Shown one piece after another: positions 1 through 7,971 of a stretch of DNA of 64,000 nucleotides. Position 1 is the stretch's first letter. Every line of letters starts with the position of its first letter. The position numbers were made by a program, and so were the translations under genes. The notes beneath the pieces were generated by a model. That model was not told the DNA's origin, did not search any database, and saw nothing but the letters and a program-made list of their open reading frames with translations. The DNA is from Mantamonas sphyraenae (Eukaryota; CRuMs; Mantamonadidae). The DNA lies in contig JAPMXV010000074.1 in assembly GCA_026936335.1 (NCBI GenBank), positions 1 through 64,000 on the forward strand, written 5' to 3'.

Positions 1-138
1 CTAACCCTAACCCTAACCCTAACCCTAACCCTAACCCTAACCCTAACCCTAACCTAACCCTAACCCTAACCCTAACCCTAACCCTAACCCTAACCCTAAC
101 CCTAACCCTAACCCTAACCCTAACCCTAACCCTAACCC
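1..138. repeat. Telomere repeat array (CCCTAA)n
   Basis: About 23 head-to-tail CCCTAA units on the + strand, i.e. TTAGGG on the other strand, with one unit lacking a C near position 53. The C-rich strand read 5'->3' from base 1 places the chromosome end to the left. This telomere type occurs in animals, many fungi, choanoflagellates and other protists, so it excludes few lineages. Confidence 0.98.
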
Positions 139-211
139 TCTAACCCTACTCCTAAGCCCTAAGCTGGGTCTATCCTAGTCCTAATCCTAACCCTAATCCT
201 ACCCCTAAATC
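139..211. repeat. Degenerate telomere-like repeats
   Basis: Telomere units decay here into variants such as CTAATCC, CTACTCC and CCTAAGC, with a short unrelated stretch near 160-175. This is the usual proximal boundary of a telomere, where old variant repeats are no longer renewed by telomerase. Confidence 0.85.
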
Positions 212-341
212 CAGACTAGCTTAGAGAAAGCCAAGCCCAGAATAGCTTAGAGAAAGCCAAATCCAGAATAGCTTAGAGAAAGCCAAACCCAGAACAGCTT
301 AGAGAAAGCCAAACCCAGAATAACTTAGAGAAAGCCACAAC
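212..341. repeat. Five tandem 26-bp subtelomeric repeats
   Basis: Units start at 212, 238, 264, 290 and 316, exactly 26 bp apart, with the core AGCTTAGAGAAAGCCAAA. Only one to a few substitutions separate neighbouring units. I see no coding role. Its position directly inside the telomere makes it a subtelomeric satellite-like array. Confidence 0.93.
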
Positions 342-344
342 CTG

Positions 345-730
345 GGTGACGATGGGACAGCTGGATGGCCACTGGTCGTCGCGCTCCCTCCTTATCTACG
401 ACGTAGAGGGGACTGATATGCGGTGTGATCATGTGTATTGTGTGCTAGACGGTGTGTTGGTGTGTGTATGGGTGCGGATGGACATGGATAAGGCGTCAGC
501 GATGCTCCTTTCACAGCTTAGAAAATGTTAAACCTTGTTTGGGTACGGGACGTCCGCGAAGCCACTGATCGCGCCCCCCACTGCTGTACAGGGGTGAGAG
601 CGACTGATTTGCCATGTGATCACGTGTGTCCTGTGTTTAGACAGTGTGTGGATGTCCACATGGGAGTGGATGGACATGCATACGGCGTCGGGGGGTGTCT
701 TTCTATAGCTTAGAAAACACCGAAACCAGA
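345..730. repeat. Diverged tandem duplication of a ~191-bp subtelomeric unit
   Basis: The block from about 345 to 535 recurs at about 536 to 727. Landmarks repeat 191-192 bp apart: GACTGAT at 411 and 602, and AGCTTAGAAAA at 515 and 707. The copies have diverged by many substitutions. Each ends in a sequence resembling the 26-bp repeat (AGCTTAGAAAA followed by an AAACC-like tail), so the 191-bp unit probably contained one 26-mer. The small open frames here (60-166 codons) show no protein signature. Confidence 0.75.
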
Positions 731-1164
731 ATGCGCATGTTAAAGGAGCGTGCACTGGCGCCCGTGGGCGTTCTGGATGCCTGAAAAAGGCGTCCATGCG
801 CCGTTGGCATGCCAGAAACGGCGTCGGACCGCGTCTGGAAGCACAGAGAGCGGCGGCGTCGCTTAAACTTAAACCCGGCTCCATATAAACCTTCGTGGTA
901 GTCTGACTTGCTCTGTCTGAGTTTGGTCCGGTCTATGTCTTGTGAGTTGTGCTTGTGTTTGCTGTGTTGTGGCTGAGTTGGGTGGTGACATGGGGCAGTG
1001 TGCAAGTGGTGGGAGTGGAAATGTCCCAGGTGAGTGGCCGTCGTCCTGCAACGACGCGCAGTCAGCGCTGCCCATCCGCCTTCAACCAAAATATCACCAA
1101 CACCCACAACAACCTCCACCAGTCCATCACAATCCATATACACTTCAGTACCACCACCACCGCC
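731..1164. other. Upstream region of the first gene
   Basis: This stretch leads from the subtelomeric repeats to the first coding exon. It holds a TATA-like site at 884-889. From about 1080 to the ATG it becomes A/C-rich (CACCAACACCC-like), as seen before several other start codons in this window, which suggests a 5' untranslated leader. No RNA gene was recognised. Confidence 0.4.
884..889 (+). promoter_or_regulatory. Possible TATA box of the first gene
   Basis: TATAAA lies within CCATATAAACC, about 275 bp before the proposed ATG at 1165. It is the only TATA-like site in this GC-rich upstream region. No transcript data support it, and a leader of about 240 nt would be needed. Confidence 0.25.
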
Positions 1165-4100
1165 ATGGACAGAGACTACTCGAGCACTCCGAAGCAACAA
1201 CACACACCCAACACCTACCCAGCGTGCGTTCTGCCTTCCACTCCGTTTTTCTGACTGCCCGCTTCTCCCGCTTCCTTGCCTCCTCCATGCCTCCGTTGCT
1301 TCCCTGCACTCCTCCCCTGCATCTCCACTTGCCCATCACCACCGCCGCTGCCTTTTCCGCTCTTCTTCGTTCCCATCTCCCCTGTCACTGCCCTCCCCTT
1401 TGCCAGTTTCCCGGTCTGCCAATCTCCTCCGTTTTTCCCTCTTTGCTCGTTCCAGCCGCCCTTCACCCCGCTTCTGCTCTGACGGCGTCCATACCGCCTT
1501 CCGCTCACCGTTCCCACCCCGCCCTGCCCCTCACCGTCTCCCACACAGCTACGCGTACATGGTCCCTCCCATGGCTGCCCAGCCGTTTCCGCACATGCTG
1601 CCCGCCTCTGGCGTACAAATCCCGTACCAGCACCCACAACCACCCATCATCTGGGTCCCTGTCAACACCCACCCCCAGCAACCCCACGCATATGCTCATC
1701 AGGGCCACCCATACTACGCCTACCCTCCTCCGCCGCCTCCTCAGCCGCGACAAACCGCCCAGATGCGCTTCGCTCAGCCTCCGTTGCACCCTCCGCCTGC
1801 TCAACCCACCGGAAACCACAACCGCGTCCCCAAACGCATCAGTCCTGCCTTTGTGGGCATCACACGGACAACATCCACCACCACAACGTCGTCCTCCTCC
1901 AACCAGGCCACACGGCAGACTGGAGACAGCGACGCCGACGACGCAGACCAGGACACCCACACACATGACACCGGCGACGTGGAAGACCTGATGTTTCTCA
2001 ACTTTGGCCACCGTGAACCACGGTCAAACTCCAGCAACTCAGAGTGGATGACCAGTTCATGGATGGAGGCGTACGAAGAAGACGGCGAGGCAAACGACGC
2101 AACCCAGCAGCACGTGGACGACGGGTTGGACACTCAGGGCGCACTCAGTTTCGCAGATATTGATGATGCCATGGATGAGGAGTACATGCTGCAAGACGAC
2201 AGCGACGACGACGCAGACGACATGGAGCAGGAGGACAGGGACGAATGGCAGCCGAGACGCACAAGTAGAGGCCACATACGGCGTCGCAGAGGCCAAAAAC
2301 AGCCGTCGCACTGATCCACAACCGATGAAAGGCAGCGGACAGCGCAGACTCAGGGTCACGGCTGGCAGCGGCACAGAGACAGGAACGTCGAGCACATTGG
2401 CAAGGAGGGCCAAGAACGGAGACACCGGCGCACGGAAGACAGCAGGCGTGAACAAGACCAACAAGTTGCCAGGTGGTGTTGTGCGCAAAGGGTGGACAAA
2501 GGGACACAGTGACGAGCGCAGCCACAGCAACAAGAAGGAGCACATGGCACTGCTGAAGCACATGCACACCCTGGCCAATGAGCATCCTATCGACGACATC
2601 CCCGACCACATGACCCTGCAGGCGCGTGTTGTGGTCTGCCATGGCACCACGACCACGCTGGTCCGACAGATTCAGCTCGCTCTGGGCAACATTCCCCTCT
2701 CCCAGGGCGACGTGGCCCTCTGCCTCACCCTTCTCGGCCATGACGTGGATCAACAGGCGTGCAGTGCTGCCATCCGTGACTCTGGTTTGACCAAGGGTGT
2801 GACAGAGGCTGGGTTGAAGGTGTGCTGGCTGGAGGAGCCACACGACCACGGCGACCCCAACTACGCCCTCCTCCACCTGCTCATGACTGAGATGGACACA
2901 CTTGGCAACAAACCCCATCCCACCACCTGGAAGGAGCACAAGCAGACCCAGCTGTGGCTGCAGAAAGCACGACGCCCTGCTGACAACGACAGCGACCCAC
3001 ACTGGACACAATGCGACTACGACCACCACCTCACCACCGCCAAGGTTGACAAGTGGCATCCTGAGTCTGTGAGAAGTGGCTGGGCAACGCACAATCCCAA
3101 CGACGAGCGTGGCAGCTGCACGGCGCGGGAGTTCCAGTCGCTGATGGCTCATATGAAGGCTCGTGCAGCCAAGCACCCCCGCCATCAGCACACACACGAG
3201 AACTATGCACTGCGTGAGCTAATCAACAACGACAGTCTGAATTCCCTGGTGCGACACATCATCCTGGCGCTGGGCAACGTTGGCGTGCCGCCTGTCGACC
3301 TGGCCTTCTTTGTCCGCCTCCTCAGGCCACATCTCGCTTACCAGCAGGTTCAACGTGCCATCAGCACCACCCTCACACGCGGAGTCACCTCCCTCTCCCT
3401 CAAGATCGCCTGGCTCGACACACCCAAACCCAGCGACGCCACACTGCACACCCTCCTCCACACACTCATCGACCGCATCACACCCCACATCACCAATCGA
3501 CCCACCACCATCGATGCCGTCATCACCCTCGACATCCCCGAGCTTATTCTTCCTGATCCCACAGAGGAGGAGAAGATGGCCGTGGAGGATGGGGTGCCAG
3601 ATGGCGTCGTGCGCAGTGGCTGGACACAGTGGCGCGGGAACGAGCGCATGCACAGCAACAAGAAGGAGCACACGACACTGCTGAACCACATGCACACTCT
3701 GGCCAATGAGCATCCCTTCGACGACATCCCCGACCTGACGACCCTGCAGGCGCGTGTTGTGGTCTGCCATGGCACCCTGTTGACGCTGGTCCGACAGATT
3801 CAGCTCGCTCTGGGCAACATTCCCCTCTCCCAGGGCGACATGGCCTTCTGCCTCACCCTTCTCGGCCATGACGTGGATCAACAGGCGTGCAGTGCTGCCA
3901 TCAAGAACGCTGGTCTGGCCATGGGTGAGACAAAGGCTGGGTTGAAGGTGTGCTGGCTGGAGGAGCCACACGACCACGGCGACCCCATCTACGCCCTCCT
4001 CCACCTGCTCATGACAGAGATGGCCACTCTTGGCGACAGACCCCATCCCACCACCTGGAAGGAGCACAAGCAGACCCAGCTGTGGCTGCAGAAAGCACGA

Positions 4101-4745
4101 CGCCCTGTTCACAACGACAGTGACCCACACTGGACACAATGCGACTACGACCACCACCTCACCACCACCACCAAGGTGGAAAACTGGCATCCTGAGTCTG
4201 TGCGCAGTGGCTGGGCATCGCACTCTCCCAGCGACGAGCGAGGCAGCTGCACGGTGCGGGAGTTCCACACGCTGCTGGCACACATGAAGGCACGCGCAGC
4301 CCAGCACCCTCGCCATCAGCACACACACGTGAACCATGCACTGCGTGAGCTCATCAACAACGGCAGTTTGCCGTCCCTGGTGCGACACATCATCCTGGCG
4401 CTGGGCAACGTTGGCGTGCCGCCTGTCGACCTGGCCTTCTTTGTCCGCCTCCTCAGGCCTCAACTCACCTACAGGCAGGTACGCGATGTCATAAGCTACA
4501 CCCTCACCCGCGGTGTCACCTCCCTCTCCCTCAAGATCGCCTGGCTCGACAACCCCAAACCCAGCGACGCCACCCTGCACACCCTCCTCCACACCCTCAT
4601 CGACCGCATCACACCCCACATCACCACCCGCCCTACCACCGTCGCACTCGTCAACGCCTACCCCATCCCCTCCTTCACCCTGCCCAAGCGCAAAGACCCT
4701 TCCTCCTCCTCCTCCTCCTCCTCCAAACGCCAGCGCCTCGAATGA
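1165..4745 (+). CDS. Novel nested A-B-A-B repeat protein with proline-rich N-terminus
   Basis: The proposed exons are 1165-1223 and 1549-4745. The intron 1224-1548 has GTGCGT...CACACAG ends and a pyrimidine-rich body, and joins in phase. The start ACCGCCATGG is in a good context. Reading one A fewer in the A5 run at 2295-2299 keeps one frame to the stop (1084 residues); without that, the N-terminal frame stops at 2314. Residues 20-150 are rich in Pro, His, Tyr and Gln, and 150-300 are acidic with RRRR near 300. Four related units of about 170 residues follow (A1 ~328, B1 ~523, A2 ~703, B2 ~900), each with an RSGW-like start, an LVRxIxLALGN motif and a W-L(D/E) motif. The tail has eight Ser and a KRQRLE basic patch. 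I recognise no family. Nuclear location is an inference from the basic patches. Alternatively, two separate genes could meet at 2314-2325. Confidence 0.7.
2475..4690 (+). repeat. In-gene tandem duplication, 1128-1131 bp period
   Basis: The A-B block of the first gene is repeated almost in full. The shared stretch CACAGCAACAAGAAGGAGC occurs at 2523 and 3651 (1128 bp apart), and the B-unit start at 3071 recurs at 4202 (1131 bp apart, one extra codon). Long stretches are identical between copies, so the duplication is recent or kept alike by gene conversion. The A-versus-B similarity is much older and visible mainly at protein level. Confidence 0.88.
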
Positions 4746-5103
4746 ACCAACTTTCATTCCAGTCACCCACCCCCACCCACTCACCCTCTCATCCTCATCG
4801 GCAGTGTCACCCACCCTTCCCACCCTCATCTCCAAAGTACTCCTCCATCCCTCCCCACCCCACATCGCCTCATCCACCTCCTCCACATACAATGCCACCC
4901 TTCCTCCAACTTCCTCCCACCATCTCCACCGTTTTCATCCTCGGCTTTGCGCCCCACTCCCGCAAAACCTCAACCAACCCCTCCCCCCCCTCCTTTCACC
5001 CCTCTCTCCAGCGCAATCTCCTTCCCCCTCTCCCCTGCAAACCACAGGCACACCCCACTCCCTCAACTCGCTCATCTTCTCCACATCCCCCCCCCCCCAC
5101 GCC
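4746..5103. other. C-rich spacer between converging genes
   Basis: This stretch separates the stops of the A-B repeat gene and the ankyrin gene. The + strand is almost entirely C, T and A, with C tracts near 4983-4990 and a run of 12 C at 5087-5098. It presumably holds both 3' untranslated regions. I see no gene, and the proline/serine-rich frames here are composition artefacts. Confidence 0.5.
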
Positions 5104-6223
5104 TCATCCCTCATTCTGACTGCGCACTGGCAGAACATTGATGTCCGCCCCTGCCTCCCACAAGGCCTCCACCACACCCACATGCCCTCTTGCATCTGCC
5201 AACGCAATTGCCGTCACGCCACGGTGCATCATCGCGTGCACATCGGCGCCAGCGCCAAGCAGCACCTCCACCACCTCTACACGCCCCTTCAACGCCGCTG
5301 ACATCAGTGGTGTTTTCTCCATACCAATTTCAGCATGGTTGACGTCGACCCCTGCTTCCACGAGCAAGCGCGCGACGTCAACCGCGATCGCCTCAATCGC
5401 CACGATCAACGGCGTCCCGCCCGAGCCGGTTTCGCCCTCCCTGTCTACCCCCGCATCCAACAAAGCCTGCACCAAATCTGTGTTTCCACTCCAGCACGCC
5501 ATCCGCATCGCGTTGCCTCGGCCTCTGTGCAGTCCCGCGTTTGCGTTCGCCCCCAGCTCCAGCAGCACCAATGCCTCTTTGTACGAACGCGCAAGAATCG
5601 CATGCATAAGTGCTGTCATTCCGTCTGCGTCCACGTCGTCACAGGTCTCGGCTGCGCCGTGCTCCCAGAGCAGTTCGATCATCTTGACCGATTCACCGCG
5701 CGCGTACTTCACGCACAACATCAGCGCGGTCATTCCATCCATCATTACGTGCACGTCTGCCCCCTTTTCCAACAAAGCCCGTGCAATCTCCACCTGTCCG
5801 GCCTGGACAGCGATGAGCAGAGGCGTCCAACCTCCCACGCTTTTGCCCTCCGTCTGCGCCCCCGCCTCCAGCAAGCTTCTTCACCACGCCCACATTTCTT
5901 GCGCTCACTGCCGCGCCCAACGCAGTGTCCTTCATCCAATTCGTCATCTCGATGTCCGCTCCCTGCTCAAGCAGAACCTCCACAACCCGCTCCCTTCCTC
6001 TTGCTGCAGCAAGGAACAATGCCGTCTCCTTTGCCGTTCCTGTGCTCACTGTGTTTACATTCTCGCCCTCTTCAATCAACTCCGACACCCGTTCATCGTC
6101 ACCAGCTGCTGCAGCTTGCAGCAGCGGCGTCCAACCAAACGAGTTGACGCTCATCAATTCCAGTTTCTTTTGCTCGCCGGGCGCCCCAACACATTCTTTT
6201 TGACGCCCCCCATACCCCTCCAC
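5104..6223 (-). CDS. Ankyrin-repeat protein (one-base frame break)
   Basis: Nine or so ankyrin repeats span almost the whole protein, recognised by recurring GWTPLLxA, GRxEVVEVLLxxGAD and KTPLMSAA motifs. The N-terminal frame (6223 to about 5876) ends in VVKKL, and the next frame resumes with LLEAGAQ in perfect repeat register. Reading one T fewer in the TT near 5875 merges both into 372 residues. No membrane segment or other domain is visible. Ankyrin repeats bind partner proteins; the partner is unknown. The start could instead be the Met at 6154, immediately before the first repeat. The gene is divergent from the first LEA-like gene, about 100 bp away. The break may be a sequencing indel or a real mutation. 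Confidence 0.8.
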
Positions 6224-6251
6224 ATCCTCTCTCTTCCTCCGAGACCACTAC

Positions 6252-6277
6252 AAAAGCCGCGACCACCCCTTGCGCCA
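6252..6277 (+). promoter_or_regulatory. Shared upstream element, LEA-like gene 1
   Basis: AAAAGCCGCG starts at 6252 and GCGCCA at 6272, with start points 20 bp apart, 71 bp before the ATG. The same two-part element with the same 20-bp spacing precedes the other two LEA-like genes, which suggests a common promoter or transcription-factor site. Confidence 0.5.
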
Positions 6278-6322
6278 CTTCAACAACAACGGGGAGAAAA
6301 ACCAAAAACCAAAACTTCAATA

Positions 6323-6592
6323 ATGAGCAGCAACGACAACACAGACATCAAAAAGGACATCCAAGAGGCCAGCACTGCGGCCCAGGAAAAGGTGAGCGAG
6401 GTGACGAACGACGTCTCTGAAGCCGTCAACCCATCCGACACCGACAAGACAAGAAACAACGCTGAGGATGCCTTTGAAAGCCTCAAGGACGCAGGCGCCA
6501 AGGCCTACGACGCCGCCGGCTATGCCAAGGACGCCACTGTGGACGCAGTGTCCAGCATGGTCTCCGGGTCGAGCGAGGAGAAGAACGAGTGA
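6323..6592 (+). CDS. Small LEA/hydrophilin-like protein 1
   Basis: A protein of 89 residues, highly hydrophilic and rich in Ala, Asp, Lys, Glu and Ser, without Cys or Trp and with no signal peptide. It should form amphipathic helix or be disordered. The C-terminal half, with DAGAKAYDAAGYAKDATVDA, resembles the Ala/Lys/Asp-rich repeats of late-embryogenesis-abundant proteins, which protect proteins and membranes during drying or salt stress. That role is inferred from composition only. It is nearly identical to the gene at 6802. The start follows an A-rich leader (CAATAATG). No frame break. Confidence 0.75.
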   Translation: MSSNDNTDIKKDIQEASTAAQEKVSEVTNDVSEAVNPSDTDKTRNNAEDAFESLKDAGAKAYDAAGYAKDATVDAVSSMVSGSSEEKNE

Positions 6593-6720
6593 TCGTCAAT
6601 CTTGCCCAAAATGAAAAGTCAATCCCACACCAACAACACCACCCTTCCTTCCTTCAACCCCACACCCCCATCCCCACACCCACATCCCCTCCCAAAAAAA
6701 AAACTCTCCGAGACCAGCAC

Positions 6721-6746
6721 AAAAGCCGCGAAACCCACCTGCGCCA
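6721..6746 (+). promoter_or_regulatory. Shared upstream element, LEA-like gene 2
   Basis: AAAAGCCGCG at 6721 and GCGCCA at 6741, 81 bp before the ATG at 6802. The flanks CGAGACC before and CAACGGGGAGAAAA after are shared with gene 1, so here the whole proximal promoter and leader are duplicated. Confidence 0.5.
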
Positions 6747-6801
6747 CTTCAACCAACAACGGGGAGAAAACCAACAACCAAAACACAACCAAACTTCAAT
6801 T

Positions 6802-7071
6802 ATGAGCACGAACGACAACACAGACATCAAAAAGGACATCCAAGAGGCCAGCACTGCTGCCCAGGAAAAAGCAAGCGAGGTCAAGGACGACGTCACCGAA
6901 GCTGTCGACCCATCCGACACGGACAAGGCGCAGAACAAGGGTGAGGGTGCTCTCGAAAGCCTCAAGGACGCCGGCGCCAAGGCCTACGACGCCGCCGGCT
7001 ATGCCAAGGACGCCACAGTAGACGCCGTGGCCGGCATGGTCTCCGGATCGAGCGAGGAGAAGAACGAGTGA
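6802..7071 (+). CDS. Small LEA/hydrophilin-like protein 2
   Basis: Also 89 residues, a tandem copy of the gene at 6323. The first 25 residues and the last 35 are almost unchanged, and differences cluster in the middle acidic linker (SEVKDDVTEAVDPSDTDK). The conservation of both ends against a changing middle suggests selection on the protein rather than a very recent copy. Function as for gene 1: a probable protective, intrinsically flexible cytosolic protein, from composition. No frame break. Confidence 0.75.
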   Translation: MSTNDNTDIKKDIQEASTAAQEKASEVKDDVTEAVDPSDTDKAQNKGEGALESLKDAGAKAYDAAGYAKDATVDAVAGMVSGSSEEKNE

Positions 7072-7560
7072 TCGTCAATCTTGTCGAATGTCAAAATGAA
7101 AAACCCACACCACCACCCTTCACCCAACCGCCCCACTCCCCCCCCCCCCACCCCACCCCCCAATCCCCACACCCACACCCACACCCACCACACCAACCTC
7201 TCTCCCCTCCGTCCACCCCTGTCGCACCCCTCTCCCCACCTTGTCAATCTTCCGGAAACTCTCCGAACCGGAAAATCGTGTCTCCCCGCCCCCGTCCACA
7301 TACACAACGCCCCACCACCCACAACCGCCCGCATCCCCTTTCCGACACCCCCTACACCCTACCCAACCCCCTCACCACCACCGCAAACCCACAAATGCAC
7401 CGTCTGCGCGCGTACACGAATTTTCCCACATTCCGGCTCATTCCTCAAACACCTCCCCCCACCCCGCCCCACTCTCCACGCCTGTCCCCACACGCCCCCG
7501 AGCCCACCTACCATTCCAACACCCTCCATTCCCACCCATGCCTCTGCCCACCCAACCTTC
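7072..7560. other. C-rich spacer with CACCCA microsatellite
   Basis: This noncoding stretch between LEA-like genes 2 and 3 has a C-dominated tract at 7139-7162 and (CACCCA)n at about 7165-7194. Proline/threonine-rich open frames run across it on both strands but show no domain and reflect base composition. It probably holds the 3' end of gene 2 and the promoter of gene 3. Confidence 0.5.
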
Positions 7561-7586
7561 AAAAGCGGCGCCGACCCTTTGCGCCA
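7561..7586 (+). promoter_or_regulatory. Shared upstream element, LEA-like gene 3
   Basis: AAAAGCGGCG at 7561 and GCGCCA at 7581, again 20 bp apart but only 41 bp before the ATG. The surrounding sequence has diverged from genes 1 and 2, so these two boxes stand out as the conserved part. Confidence 0.5.
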
Positions 7587-7601
7587 GCGCCACAAAAAGA
7601 A

Positions 7602-7926
7602 ATGTCGGACGACCAAGACCTCAAGCAAACCATTCAAAACACATCCACCGAAGCCCAGGAGACCGTCAAGGACCTCGCCTCCTCTGCCGCAGACACTGCC
7701 AAGGAGACCACCGACACAATCATGGACCGCGTCGACCCGGAAAACACAATCTCCGACACCACCATGGACGCCTACAACTCCACCAAAGGACGCCATGGCA
7801 TCCGCTGCCGACACTGTATCATCCACCGCCAAATCTGCGGCCTCCACCATCTCCGAGTCCACCGTCCAGGCCTTTGACTCGGTCCAAGACTTTGCCCAAG
7901 ATCAGCTCGACTCCTCCACCACGTAA
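7602..7926 (+). CDS. LEA/hydrophilin-like protein 3 (one-base frame break)
   Basis: A diverged third member of the array. The first 62 codons (MSDDQDLKQTIQNTSTEAQE...) match the opening of genes 1 and 2 in pattern. At AAAGGAC near 7787 the frame must shift by one base to enter the second half (KDAMASAADTVSSTAKSAAS), which is Ala/Ser-rich amphipathic and ends at TAA 7926. Counting one A fewer gives 107 residues. Protective LEA-like role inferred from composition. The break is either a sequencing indel or the first step of decay. Confidence 0.65.
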
Positions 7927-7935
7927 ACCTGCATT

Positions 7936-7970
7936 CCCTCTCCTCTCCTCTCCTCTCCTCTCTCCTCTCC
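7936..7970. repeat. TCTCC microsatellite
   Basis: Seven consecutive (CTCTC)/(TCTCC)-type pentamers fill the 45-bp gap between the stops of LEA-like gene 3 and the giant kelch gene. Length polymorphism between strains is likely. Confidence 0.9.
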
Positions 7971-7971
7971 A

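Noticed and set aside
2314-2325. Two separate genes meeting at the stop at 2314
   Set aside because: Removing one A from the A5 run joins both frames without a stop and gives an exact whole-codon length with the upstream spliced exon. There is no room for a second promoter. Kept as an alternative only.
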